46,077 nucleotides of DNA from Massilia sp. Bi118 (GTDB lineage: Bacteria; Pseudomonadota; Gammaproteobacteria; Burkholderiales; Burkholderiaceae_D). A program made the translations under genes and the position numbers. Shown in pieces: positions 8,881-19,000 of this stretch; the stretch's first letter is position 1; every line of letters begins with the position of its first letter. Below the pieces are notes generated by a model. It saw only the letters and a list, made by a program, of their open reading frames with translations. It did not search any database and was not told the DNA's origin. The stretch covers positions 1 through 46,077 of the forward strand of contig NZ_CAKKMV010000026.1 in assembly GCF_918697865.1 (NCBI RefSeq), read 5' to 3'.

Positions 8881-10029
8881 ATGATGATGGAACGCCTGTT
8901 CCAGTTGATGAAGGAAAAGAACGCGTCGGATATGTTCTTCGCGGTCAATTCTCCCGTCCACATCAAGATCAACGGGAACCTCATCCCGATCAACCAGAAC
9001 AAGCTCGAGCCTGAAAACATCCAGGTGCTGCTGGCGGAGATTGCCTCGGAAGAGCAGATGGCCGAGCTGGAGCGCACCAACGAGCTGAACATGGGCATTT
9101 CGGTGCCCAACCTGGGCCGCTTCCGCTTATCGGCGTTTCGCCAGCGCGGTTCGATCTCGGCCGTGTTCCGCTTCGTGCCGGCGAGTATCCCGCCGCTGGA
9201 CGAGCTGGGCCTGCCGCCCGTGCTGTCCGAGCTGATCATGGAAAAGCGCGGCCTGCTGCTGATCGTCGGCGCCACCGGCTCCGGCAAGTCGACCACCATC
9301 GCCTCGATGCTGGACCACCGCAACGAACAGCGCCCCGGCCACATCCTGACGCTCGAAGACCCGATCGAGTACCTTTTCAAGAACAAGAAATCCATCGTCA
9401 ACCAGCGCGAGATCGGCAGCGACGCCACCAGCTTCGACGTCGCCCTGCGCAACTCGATGCGCCAGGCGCCGGACTGCATCCTGATCGGCGAGATCCGCGA
9501 CAAGGACACCATGGCCGCTGCCCTCGCCTACGCGCAATCCGGCCACCTGGTGCTGGCGACCCTGCACGCCAACAACAGCTATAACGCGCTGAACCGCATC
9601 ATCAGCTTCTATCCGATCGAGAACCGCCCCGCCCTGCTGCAGGACCTGTCCTCGGCGGTGAAGGCGATCGTCTCGCAGCGCCTGGTGCGCTCCAAGGCCG
9701 GCGGCAAGCGCCAGGCTGCGGTCGAGATCATGGTCAACACCCGCTACGTTGCCGACCTGATCGAAAAAGGCGAGATTGGCCAGATCAAGGAAGCGATGGA
9801 CAAGAGCCTGTCACCGGGTTCGCAGACCTTCGAAAAAGCCCTGCTGGAACTGTTCCAAGCCGACCTGATCACCCAGGAAGAAGCGCTGGCGAACGCGGAC
9901 TCGGCCACTAACCTGCTGTGGCTCATCAATAATGGGCCGGACAGCCAGATGGCGAAAACGGATGAGCCCGCCAAGCCAGCGGAAGAGCCAGCCGGACCTT
10001 CGTTCACTGAGTTCACGCTGGACAACTGA
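8881..10029 (+). CDS. pilU: PilT/PilU-family type IV pilus retraction ATPase
   Basis: 382 residues. The start was set at the ATG at 8881 because AAGGGAGAG lies six bases upstream; further ATGs follow at 8884 and 8887. Motifs: Walker A GATGSGKST at 130-138, acidic box LEDPIEY at 159-165, Walker B ILIGEIRD at 200-207 and His box HLVLATLHAN at 222-231. The opening (MMMERLFQLMKEKNASDMFF) and a Pro/Ala/Glu-rich tail fit PilU better than PilT. PilU is an accessory hexameric motor at the inner membrane that helps PilT depolymerise pili; it normally needs PilT, which is not in this window. It stands alone between REP cluster 1 and a hairpin terminator. Confidence 0.88.
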   Translation: MMMERLFQLMKEKNASDMFFAVNSPVHIKINGNLIPINQNKLEPENIQVLLAEIASEEQMAELERTNELNMGISVPNLGRFRLSAFRQRGSISAVFRFVPASIPPLDELGLPPVLSELIMEKRGLLLIVGATGSGKSTTIASMLDHRNEQRPGHILTLEDPIEYLFKNKKSIVNQREIGSDATSFDVALRNSMRQAPDCILIGEIRDKDTMAAALAYAQSGHLVLATLHANNSYNALNRIISFYPIENRPALLQDLSSAVKAIVSQRLVRSKAGGKRQAAVEIMVNTRYVADLIEKGEIGQIKEAMDKSLSPGSQTFEKALLELFQADLITQEEALANADSATNLLWLINNGPDSQMAKTDEPAKPAEEPAGPSFTEFTLDN

Positions 10030-10061
10030 CTAGCAGCAACTAATAGCCCGACAGTACAGGC

Positions 10062-10092
10062 GTGGATTTGTGACTCGGCGTCACAAATCCAC
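10062..10092. terminator. Perfect 13-bp hairpin between convergent genes
   Basis: GTGGATTTGTGAC (10062-10074), loop TCGGC, then the exact complement at 10080-10092. It lies between pilU and a convergent minus-strand gene. There is no T-run on either side, so it is a transcript-end or mRNA-protecting hairpin rather than a canonical Rho-independent terminator. Confidence 0.6.
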
Positions 10093-10120
10093 CCGCAGCC
10101 CCAAAAGGCAGCCAGCCGCA

Positions 10121-10498
10121 CTACCGGCGGCACACCGGTGGCCCGCTCGCCTGCCCATCCAGCCCCGTGATCACGACGTCGGTCGCAAACGCCTCGCGCT
10201 CGAAAGCCAGCTGCACCGGACCATTGCGCTGCACGAACACATCCTGGTCGACCGGCACGATCTCGATGCGTCCCGTCGTGGGCATTTCCGCGTAATAGCG
10301 GTTCGCCACGCGGTTGACGCGCATCAGCTCGCCGTTCGAGAGGTCGTAGGCGCCGGTCAGCTGGGCCGTCAGTAGTGGATCGACGAAATAGCGGTAGCGG
10401 CAAGCCTGCCCGTCGCGATCCGCGCCCGACGCCAGCGGCGCCAGCACGGCCAGTGCGACACCACACGCGGCCAGCGTGAGGGTGCTCATCCTGGACAT
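10121..10498 (-). CDS. Hypothetical secreted protein
   Basis: 125 residues. The first about 25 (MSRMSTLTLAACGVALAVLA, ending PLASGADRDG) form a Sec signal peptide, giving a mature protein of about 100 residues with two cysteines (in QACRYRYF and in the terminal PPVCRR) that could pair. I recognise no family. Third-position GC bias and the signal peptide support a real gene. Divergent from yffB and convergent with pilU; no functional inference is possible from neighbours. Confidence 0.7.
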   Translation of the reverse strand: MSRMSTLTLAACGVALAVLAPLASGADRDGQACRYRYFVDPLLTAQLTGAYDLSNGELMRVNRVANRYYAEMPTTGRIEIVPVDQDVFVQRNGPVQLAFEREAFATDVVITGLDGQASGPPVCRR

Positions 10499-10648
10499 AT
10501 TGCCTCCATTTCAGCATCTGCCACGGTAAGACCGCCCGCTCAGCGGATGGTTCGCCAGTTCGGCGACAGCCTTGACATGGCATTGCTAAACTATGCTCTG
10601 GTGATGGCGGCCTGTGCTATCCTTCGCGGCTTTCCATAGAGCTAAACC

Positions 10649-11011
10649 ATGAAGAAAACTCTCTACGGCATTCCGAACTGCGACACCGTCAAGAAAGCCC
10701 GCACCTGGCTGGCCGAGCATGGCCAGGACGTCGAGTTCCACGATTTCAAAAAGCAAGGCCTGTCCCGCGACACCGTCGCCGGGTGGCTCGAGCAGCTGGA
10801 CTGGGAAGTCCTGGTCAACCGCAAGGGCACGACCTGGCGCAATCTGCCGGAAGAACGCCGCGCGCAGATCGTCGACAAGGCCAGCGCGCTGGAACTGATG
10901 CTGGAGAACCCGTCCGTGGTCAAGCGTCCGGTGCTCGAAGGCGCCGGCCCGCTGAAGGTCGGCTTCTCGACCGACGAATACGAGCGCAGCTTCGGAGACT
11001 GGCCTGCATGA
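10649..11011 (+). CDS. yffB: ArsC/Spx-family protein YffB
   Basis: 120 residues with a thioredoxin-like fold and a single N-terminal cysteine in IPNCDTVKKA (Cys11), typical of the YffB branch of the ArsC family. True arsenate reductases of this fold carry a catalytic Arg triad; YffB members are thought to be glutathione-linked reductases of unknown substrate. Its stop overlaps the dapE start (ATGA, 11008-11011), and the same yffB-dapE order is known in E. coli and other proteobacteria. That supports the call and suggests translational coupling, not an arsenic role. Confidence 0.88.
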   Translation: MKKTLYGIPNCDTVKKARTWLAEHGQDVEFHDFKKQGLSRDTVAGWLEQLDWEVLVNRKGTTWRNLPEERRAQIVDKASALELMLENPSVVKRPVLEGAGPLKVGFSTDEYERSFGDWPA

Positions 11012-12159
11012 AAACCTCGCGCACACTGCAGCTGACCGAGGAGCTGATCGCGCTCGATTCGATCACCCCGCAGGACAAGGGCTGCCAGCAGAAGCTTCAG
11101 GCGCTGCTGTCCCCGCTCGGCTTCCAGTGCGAGACCATCGAATCGAACGGCGTGACCAATCTGTGGGCGCGCCGCGGCACCGAATCGCCGGTGTTCGTGT
11201 TTGCCGGCCACACCGACGTGGTGCCGGCCGGCCCGCTCGACCAGTGGCATTCCCAGCCCTTCGCCCCGACCCGGCGCGACGGCAAGCTGTACGGCCGCGG
11301 CGCCTCCGACATGAAGACCTCGATCGCGGCCATGGTCGTCGCCGTCGAGGAGTTCGTCGAGGCGCACCCTGGCCATGCAGGCTCGATCGCCTTCCTGATC
11401 ACCAGCGACGAGGAAGGCCCGGCCGTCGACGGCACCGTGGTCGTCTGCGAGATGCTGGAAGAGCGCGGCGAGACCCTGGATTACTGCCTGGTCGGCGAAC
11501 CGACCTCCAGCCACGTGCTGGGCGACATGATCAAGAACGGCCGCCGCGGGTCGCTGTCCGGCTGCCTGAAGGTCAAGGGCGTGCAGGGCCACATCGCCTA
11601 TCCGCATCTGGCGCGCAATCCCATCCACCAGGCAGCGCCGGCCCTGGCCGAGCTGGCCGCGGAAAAATGGGACGACGGGAACGAGTACTTCCCGCCGACC
11701 AGCTGGCAGATCTCGAACATCCACGCCGGCACCGGCGCCAACAACGTCATCCCCGGCGAGATGACGGTCGACTTCAACTTCCGCTTCTCGACCGCCAGCA
11801 CGGCCGACGGGCTGGAAGCGCGCGTGCACGCCATCCTCGACCGCCACGGCCTGGACTACGACATGACGTGGACCCTGTCCGGCGAACCCTTCCTGACGCC
11901 GAAGGGCACGCTGTCGGATGCCATCTGCGCCGCCATCGGCCATGAACTCGGCGTGAAGACCGAACTGTCGACCACCGGCGGGACCTCGGATGGGCGCTTC
12001 ATCGCCCGCATCTGCCCCCAGGTGATAGAATTCGGGCCACCGAACGCCAGCATCCACAAGATCGACGAGCACATCGAACTGCGCTACATCGATCCACTCA
12101 AGAACATCTATCGCCGCACGCTCGAGGCCTTGCTGGCGCCCTCGCCGCCTGCGGCCTAA
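11008..12159 (+). CDS. dapE: Succinyl-diaminopimelate desuccinylase
   Basis: 383 residues, an M20-family di-zinc hydrolase. AGHTDVVP at 66-73 holds metal ligand His68 and catalytic Asp70; GRGASDMK holds bridging Asp101; SDEEG supplies Glu135 as general base and Glu136 as a ligand; the dimerisation domain lies at about 180-290; a C-terminal EFGPPNASIHKIDE holds the final His. It removes succinate from N-succinyl-LL-DAP, completing the branch begun by dapC and dapD upstream. Start overlaps yffB by four bases; prmB follows 22 bases after. Confidence 0.95.
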   Translation: MKTSRTLQLTEELIALDSITPQDKGCQQKLQALLSPLGFQCETIESNGVTNLWARRGTESPVFVFAGHTDVVPAGPLDQWHSQPFAPTRRDGKLYGRGASDMKTSIAAMVVAVEEFVEAHPGHAGSIAFLITSDEEGPAVDGTVVVCEMLEERGETLDYCLVGEPTSSHVLGDMIKNGRRGSLSGCLKVKGVQGHIAYPHLARNPIHQAAPALAELAAEKWDDGNEYFPPTSWQISNIHAGTGANNVIPGEMTVDFNFRFSTASTADGLEARVHAILDRHGLDYDMTWTLSGEPFLTPKGTLSDAICAAIGHELGVKTELSTTGGTSDGRFIARICPQVIEFGPPNASIHKIDEHIELRYIDPLKNIYRRTLEALLAPSPPAA

Positions 12160-12181
12160 CCATTTCCGCGAGATCCCAGCC

Positions 12182-13075
12182 ATGGCCACGACCACGCCCA
12201 ATTTCTGCACGCCGCGCGACCTGCTGCGCTACGCCGTCACCCGTTTCAACACCGCCAAGCTGTTCTTCGGCCACGGCAGCGCCGAAGCCTTCGACGAAGC
12301 CGCCTACCTGATCCTGCACACCCTCAAGCTCCCGCTGGACAAGCTCGAGCCCTTCCTCGATGCGCGCCTGTTACAGGAAGAGGTGCTGCAGGTGCTGGCC
12401 GTGATCGAACGCCGCGTCAGCGAGCGCGTGCCGGCCGCCTACATCACCAACGAAGCCTGGCTGGGCAGCTACAACTTCTACGTCGACGAGCGCGTGCTGG
12501 TGCCGCGTTCCTTCATCGCCGAGCTGGTGCCGCAGATGTTCAGCCCATGGGTGGCGGATCCGGACAGCGTCGAAAACGTGCTCGAACTGTGCACGGGCTC
12601 CGGCTGCCTGGCGATCATGCTGGCCGACGCCTTCCCGAACGCCCTGGTCGACGCGGTCGACATCTCGAAGGACGCGCTGGCCGTGGCCGAGCGCAACATC
12701 CGCGACTATAAACTGAATGGCCGCGTGAACCCGATCGAGTCGGACCTGTACGAGAACGTGCCGTTCAAGAAGTACGACCTGATCATCACCAACCCGCCTT
12801 ACGTCAACAGCGATTCGATGGGCAAGCTGCCGCCGGAATACCTGCGCGAACCGCAGATCGCCCTGGCCGGCGGCGAGGACGGCATGGACCTGGTGCGCAA
12901 GATCGTCGACGGCGCCGCCGAGCGCCTGACGCCGGAGGGCGTGCTGATCGTCGAGATCGGCAACGAGCGCGAGTATGCCGAGGCGGCCTTCGGGCATCTG
13001 GGCCTGACCTGGCTGACGACCAGCATTGGCGATGATGCGGTGTTCTTGCTGACGGCTGAGCAACTCGCGAAGTAA
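12182..13075 (+). CDS. prmB: Ribosomal protein L3 N5-glutamine methyltransferase
   Basis: 297 residues. A helical N-terminal domain is followed by a Rossmann methyltransferase: SAM-binding ELCTGSGC at 135-142 and catalytic NPPY at 204-207, which binds the target glutamine amide. ELCTGSGC and the FFGHGSAEAFDEA opening point to PrmB rather than PrmC (release factor methylase). It modifies L3 during ribosome assembly, using S-adenosylmethionine. It lies just behind dapE on the same strand and is probably in its transcript. The last about 70 bases change from C-ending to G/T-ending codons before a REP cluster. Confidence 0.92.
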   Translation: MATTTPNFCTPRDLLRYAVTRFNTAKLFFGHGSAEAFDEAAYLILHTLKLPLDKLEPFLDARLLQEEVLQVLAVIERRVSERVPAAYITNEAWLGSYNFYVDERVLVPRSFIAELVPQMFSPWVADPDSVENVLELCTGSGCLAIMLADAFPNALVDAVDISKDALAVAERNIRDYKLNGRVNPIESDLYENVPFKKYDLIITNPPYVNSDSMGKLPPEYLREPQIALAGGEDGMDLVRKIVDGAAERLTPEGVLIVEIGNEREYAEAAFGHLGLTWLTTSIGDDAVFLLTAEQLAK

Positions 13076-13095
13076 TACTGGCCGCACACTAAAAA

Positions 13096-13175
13096 CCGTC
13101 GTTCCCGCGAAGGCGGGAACCCAAGTTTCTGTGGTCCGCCACGAACTTGGATTCCCGCCTGCGCGGGAACGACGG
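13096..13175. repeat. REP-like cluster 2 (prmB / ABC-F gap)
   Basis: Two inverted modules, each a short hairpin (TTCCCGCGAAGGCGGGAA and TTCCCGCCTGCGCGGGAA), with outer arms CCGTCG/CGACGG and inner arms CCAAGTT/AACTTGG. The whole unit can fold into one long cruciform. Lies between two same-strand genes. Confidence 0.85.
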
Positions 13176-13198
13176 ATCAAAAGATAACTGGTTTCCCG

Positions 13199-15199
13199 AT
13201 GATCCGATTCTCCAACGTCAGTCTGATGCGCGGCACCAAGCCGCTGCTGATAGACGCCGACCTCACCCTCAATCCCGGCGACAAGATCGGCCTGATCGGC
13301 GCCAACGGCGCCGGCAAATCCAGCCTGTTCGGCATGCTGCGCAACGAGCTGCACCCGGACCAGGGCGCGATCGATTTCCCGCAGCGCTGGCGCATGGCTT
13401 ACGTGGCCCAGGAAACTCCGGCGCTGGACCGACCCGCGGTCGAGTACGCGATCGACGGCGACGTCAACCTGCGCAATCTGCAGGCCGAGCTGGAACGGCT
13501 CGAGGCGGCGCCGCATACGACTGAAAACGGCATCGCGCTGGGCGAGATCCACAGCCACCTCGCCGACGCCGATGCCTACACCGTGCAGTCGCGCGCCGAG
13601 CAGCTGCTGATCGGCTTGGGGTTCACGCTGGACCAGATGCAGCAGCCGGTGGCCAGCTTCTCGGGCGGCTGGCGCATGCGACTGAACCTGGCGCAGGCGC
13701 TGATGTGCCCTTCCGACCTGCTGCTGCTGGACGAGCCGACCAACCACCTGGACCTGGACGCCATCATCTGGCTGGAAGACTGGCTGAAGCGCTATGCGGG
13801 CACCCTGATCATCATCTCGCACGACCGCGACTTCCTCGACGAAATCGTGAACGTGATCGTGCACATCGATGAACGCAAGCTGAAACGCTACTCGGGCAAC
13901 TACAGCGGCTTCGAGCGCCAGCGCGCCGCCGCACTGGTGCTGGCCGCCGCGGCCTTCGAAAAGCAGCAGCGCACCCGCGCCCACCTGCAGTCGTTCGTGG
14001 ACCGCTTCAAGGCCCAGGCCACCAAGGCGCGCCAGGCCCAGAGCCGGATCAAGGCCCTGGCCAGGATGGAAGAGCTGGCCCCGCTGCGCGCCGCCGCCGA
14101 ATTCTCGTTCGAGTTCCGCGACCCGCTGGCGGCCCCGAATCCGCTGCTGGTGATGGACGGCGTCGATGCCGGCTATCCGGTCCTCGACGAGCATGGCGAC
14201 AAGGTCGGCGCCAAGTCCATCGTGCATGGCATCACCTTCTCGCTGACCATCGGCCAGCGTATCGGCCTGCTGGGCGTGAACGGCGCCGGCAAATCGACGC
14301 TGATCAAAACCATCGCCGGCGAACTGGCGCCGCTGACGGGCGACGCGACGCTCGGCAAGGGTCTGGTGGTCGGCTATTTCGCCCAGCACCAGGTCGAGAT
14401 GCTGCGCCATGACGAGTCGCCGCTCTGGCACATGCAAAAGCTTGCGCCGACCGTGCGCGACCAGGAGCTGCGTAACTTCCTGGGCGGCTTCAACTTCCCG
14501 GGCGATATGGTAACCAGCCCGATCAAGCCCTTCTCCGGCGGCGAAAAGGCGCGCCTGGCGCTGGCCCTGATCGTGTGGCAACGTCCGAACCTGCTGCTGC
14601 TGGACGAACCGACCAACCACCTCGACCTGGAAACGCGCGAGGCGCTGACGCTGGCGCTGGCGCAGTTCGAAGGCACGCTGATCGTGGTCTCGCACGACCG
14701 CCACCTGCTGCGCGCCACCACCGAGGAATTCATCATCGTCGCCGACGGCCGCCTGCAGCCCTTCGATGGCGACCTGGACGACTACAAGGACTGGCTGTTC
14801 AAGACCAAGCTGGGCAAGGCCAACGAGGCTGCCGGCCTGCCGGCCAAGGACAAGGGCGCCGGCAAGCCATCGCCCGCGGCGCCGGTTCCGGCCGCACCCG
14901 TGCCCCCCGCCGACCGCAAGGAACAGAAGCGCGCCGGCGCCGAGGAGCGCCAGCGCCTGGCCGCCCTCAGGAAGCCGATCGAAAACCGTATCAAGCGCCT
15001 GGACGAGCAGATGGCCAAGCTGAACGCCCGTAAGGCGCTGGTCGACGCGCGTCTGCTGGAGCCGGCGGTCTACGAGGCGGACAAGAAGGAGGAGCTGAAG
15101 GCGCTGGTGGCAGACCAGGCTTTCCTGGTGCGGGATCTGGGGACGCTGGAGGAGGAGTGGCTGGCGTTGCAGGAGCAGCTGGAGGCGCTGGCGGCCTGA
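13199..15199 (+). CDS. ABC-F family ATPase (YheS/Uup-like)
   Basis: 666 residues with two ATP-binding cassettes and no membrane domain. Walker A GANGAGKSS at 34-42 and GVNGAGKST in the second half; signature motifs SGGWRMR and SGGEKAR; both Walker B segments read LLLLDEPTNHLDL. A linker (residues about 240-310) of charged helices and a C-terminal coiled coil (about 575-666) complete the ABC-F plan. Such proteins bind the ribosomal E site to relieve stalled translation or protect against antibiotics. Overall layout fits YheS best. No resistance context is seen, so a housekeeping role is more likely. Flanked on both sides by REP clusters. Confidence 0.88.
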   Translation: MIRFSNVSLMRGTKPLLIDADLTLNPGDKIGLIGANGAGKSSLFGMLRNELHPDQGAIDFPQRWRMAYVAQETPALDRPAVEYAIDGDVNLRNLQAELERLEAAPHTTENGIALGEIHSHLADADAYTVQSRAEQLLIGLGFTLDQMQQPVASFSGGWRMRLNLAQALMCPSDLLLLDEPTNHLDLDAIIWLEDWLKRYAGTLIIISHDRDFLDEIVNVIVHIDERKLKRYSGNYSGFERQRAAALVLAAAAFEKQQRTRAHLQSFVDRFKAQATKARQAQSRIKALARMEELAPLRAAAEFSFEFRDPLAAPNPLLVMDGVDAGYPVLDEHGDKVGAKSIVHGITFSLTIGQRIGLLGVNGAGKSTLIKTIAGELAPLTGDATLGKGLVVGYFAQHQVEMLRHDESPLWHMQKLAPTVRDQELRNFLGGFNFPGDMVTSPIKPFSGGEKARLALALIVWQRPNLLLLDEPTNHLDLETREALTLALAQFEGTLIVVSHDRHLLRATTEEFIIVADGRLQPFDGDLDDYKDWLFKTKLGKANEAAGLPAKDKGAGKPSPAAPVPAAPVPPADRKEQKRAGAEERQRLAALRKPIENRIKRLDEQMAKLNARKALVDARLLEPAVYEADKKEELKALVADQAFLVRDLGTLEEEWLALQEQLEALAA

Positions 15200-15212
15200 G
15201 TTAGCTTGTCAA

Positions 15213-15300
15213 CGTCGTCCCCGCGAACGCGGGGACCTAAGTTTGCATGAGCTACCGAAACGCTAAAAAACTTGGGTTCCCGCCTTCGCGGGAACGACGG
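15213..15300. repeat. REP-like cluster 3 (ABC-F / cheW convergent gap)
   Basis: Inverted pair of CGTCGTCCCCGCGAACGCGGGGAC and TTCCCGCCTTCGCGGGAACGACG type modules, separated by an AAGTTTG...AAACTTGG arm. It fills the gap between convergent genes, where it may stop transcription from both sides. Confidence 0.85.
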
Positions 15301-15319
15301 AATAGGTGCGGGAACGACG

Positions 15320-15802
15320 TTACGCCACCTGCCTTGAAGCCGCCGGCCTGTTCACCGACATCAGCTTCTCGATATCCACCAGGATCAGCCGCCGCCCGCC
15401 CGCCTGCCCCAGGCCGAGCAGGTAATCCGGCCGCGTGCCCTCGCCCCCCGCGGCCGGCAGCGGCGCCACCTGCTCCGGCAGCAGCGTCACCACGCCGGTC
15501 ACGCCATCCACCACCATCCCCATCACGCAACTGGACAGCTTGAGGATGATCACATCGGTCATCGGATCGGGCGCGTCCGGGCTCGTGCCGCAGGCCACGC
15601 GCATGTCGACCAGGGGGATGATCACCCCGCGCGACACGGCCACACCGCCGATGATCTCGCCGCTTGCCGCAAAACGCTCGAGCGCTTTGAGCACGCGCAA
15701 TTCCTGCACCTTCGCGAAGTCGATACCGTATTCGAGCCCGCCGAGCGTGAAGCTCAGGAACTGGGTCGTCTGGAGGCCGGAAGAAGTCGTAGTGTCATGC
15801 AT
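15320..15802 (-). CDS. CheW-like chemotaxis adaptor (orphan)
   Basis: 160 residues from the ATG at 15802, chosen because AAAGGAC lies seven bases upstream; an earlier in-frame start at 15853 lacks one. A single CheW domain occupies nearly the whole protein: QFLSFTLGGLEYGIDFAKVQELR at the start, GGVAVSRGVIIPLVDMR, and a C-terminal RLILVDIEKLM. CheW links chemoreceptors to the CheA kinase under the inner membrane. No cheA, mcp or cheY is nearby, so this may serve a second array or a type IV pilus chemosensory system. Convergent with the ABC-F gene across REP cluster 3. Confidence 0.87.
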   Translation of the reverse strand: MHDTTTSSGLQTTQFLSFTLGGLEYGIDFAKVQELRVLKALERFAASGEIIGGVAVSRGVIIPLVDMRVACGTSPDAPDPMTDVIILKLSSCVMGMVVDGVTGVVTLLPEQVAPLPAAGGEGTRPDYLLGLGQAGGRRLILVDIEKLMSVNRPAASRQVA

Positions 15803-15892
15803 GGCGCGTCCTTTATTCAAGAATGTCATGCTAAGGCGGACATCTGTTTTCACAATTGAGTACAGTCAACATTTCCAACAAGCAGCAGCCGT

Positions 15893-15920
15893 TTGCTTAA
15901 GCATTCTGCGCCGGTACAAT
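15893..15920 (+). promoter_or_regulatory. Candidate sigma-70 promoter for the HDOD gene
   Basis: TTGCTT (15893-15898) and TACAAT (15915-15920) are separated by 16 bases and lie about 40 bases before the HDOD start codon, between divergent cheW and HDOD genes. Confidence 0.5.
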
Positions 15921-15960
15921 GTCCGCCCATGTGCGCAAGCGAATTGAAGAGGAACTGATC

Positions 15961-17028
15961 ATGTACCGGTGGCTGCGACTTTTGATTTCCGGCCCGGCTG
16001 CGGCCCGGGCGCCCGAGCCGGCTTCGTCTCCGGAACCCGGCCCCGCGGCACCTGCCGTCCCGGCGGCGGCGCCCTCTCCCGCTGCCGCCGCGCCTTCGGC
16101 CGATACGCGTCCGGCCCGTGCGCCCGTGCCCTTCGAACTGCTCGACCTGGTCGGCACCGCCTGGAACGCCTGGCTGTTCGAGCGCGCCGACGAAGGCGGC
16201 CTGGAACTCAACGCGCATGAAGCCCAGGTGCTGGAGACGCTGGCCGCGATCCTGTCCTCGCAGCAGTCGGGCGCCGCGCTGGTGCGCCGCATGCCCGGCC
16301 TGATCCCGCAGCTGCTGCAAAGCCTGCGCAGCGAGACGTTTTCCGGCAGCGCGCTGTCGCGCACCATCTCGTCCGACGTGGTGCTGGTGGCGGCGGTGAT
16401 CCGCCTCGCCAACAGCTGCTACCAGACGACCGGCGCCTCCGTCACCAGCGTCGAGCAGGCCGTGATCCTGATCGGCCAGGAAGGCCTGCGCCAGCTGATC
16501 ACGACGGTCGCCTTCCGCCCCATCATCGACGTCCACTCCGGCTATTACGTGCGGCGCCTGGCGCCGATTCTGTGGGAGCACTCGGAGCGCTGCGCCATCG
16601 CTGCGCGCAAGATGGCGCCGGCGCTCGGCATCGAGCCCTTCGACGCCTTCCTGGCGGCCCTGCTGCAGAACGTCGGCCTGACCGTGGCGCTGCGCAGCAT
16701 GGACCAGGTGACCAAGGGCGAGCCGCAGCTCGGCTCCGGCGTGTTCTGGGCCCAGCTGGCGCGCGACACCCGCCGCCTGAGCGTCAGCATCGCGCGCGAG
16801 TGGAACTTCCCGGAGAGCGTGGTGCGGGCGCTCGATGAACAGGGTGGGATGCGCAAAGGGGCGCAAATGTCGCCGCTGGGGCGCTTGCTGATGCTGGTGG
16901 ATTACCTGGGGAAGCTGCGGGTGCTGGTCGAGCAGGGGGTGCTTGAGGATGGGGATGGGCTGTTTGCTGGCCTGCCGGGGGATGCGGGGGAGTGTTACGC
17001 GCTGCTAGAAGGGACTCGCAACGCATAA
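15961..17028 (+). CDS. HDOD-domain protein
   Basis: 355 residues from the ATG at 15961, preceded by GAGGAA. A short hydrophobic start (MYRWLRLLISG) and a Pro/Ala-rich linker (about 12-55) lead into an HDOD domain (about 85-290) with the usual VVLVAAVIRLANSCYQ and SVEQAVILIGQEGLRQLI. HDOD proteins look like HD phosphohydrolases but lack the metal-binding His-Asp; they act as signalling scaffolds, often tied to c-di-GMP, motility or stress. Divergent from an orphan cheW, which fits a signalling role but does not define one. The final about 230 bases shift strongly to G/T-ending codons. Confidence 0.85.
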   Translation: MYRWLRLLISGPAAARAPEPASSPEPGPAAPAVPAAAPSPAAAAPSADTRPARAPVPFELLDLVGTAWNAWLFERADEGGLELNAHEAQVLETLAAILSSQQSGAALVRRMPGLIPQLLQSLRSETFSGSALSRTISSDVVLVAAVIRLANSCYQTTGASVTSVEQAVILIGQEGLRQLITTVAFRPIIDVHSGYYVRRLAPILWEHSERCAIAARKMAPALGIEPFDAFLAALLQNVGLTVALRSMDQVTKGEPQLGSGVFWAQLARDTRRLSVSIAREWNFPESVVRALDEQGGMRKGAQMSPLGRLLMLVDYLGKLRVLVEQGVLEDGDGLFAGLPGDAGECYALLEGTRNA

Positions 17029-17107
17029 ACGTCGTCCCCGCGGAGGCGGGGACCCAAGTTCGTGGCGGTTCGAAAAACTTGGGTTCCCGCCTGCGCGGGA
17101 ACGACGA
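17029..17107. repeat. REP-like cluster 4 (HDOD / M2 peptidase convergent gap)
   Basis: Inverted pair of REP modules, a CCCCGCGGAGGCGGGG hairpin then TTCCCGCCTGCGCGGGAA, with CCAAGTT/AACTTGG inner arms and CGTCG/CGACG outer arms. It begins right after the HDOD stop and ends three bases before the peptidase stop. Confidence 0.85.
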
Positions 17108-17109
17108 GT

Positions 17110-18963
<1,854 letters not shown>

Positions 18964-19000
18964 CGGGTCCCCTCTCTCGGTATTGTTGTCGGGCCGCGCA

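Noticed and set aside
10572..10597. TTGACA ... TATGCT as a promoter for yffB-dapE
   Set aside because: Both hexamers are good but only 14 bases apart, too short for a normal sigma-70 promoter.
10649..11011. Arsenate resistance gene
   Set aside because: YffB-type single-cysteine protein coupled to dapE; no ars genes nearby.
12371..14704. Minus-strand frame of about 780 codons across prmB and the ABC-F gene
   Set aside because: Crosses a REP cluster and two real genes; no domain.
13199..15199. Antibiotic-resistance ABC-F
   Set aside because: Closer in layout to the housekeeping YheS/Uup group and no resistance context.
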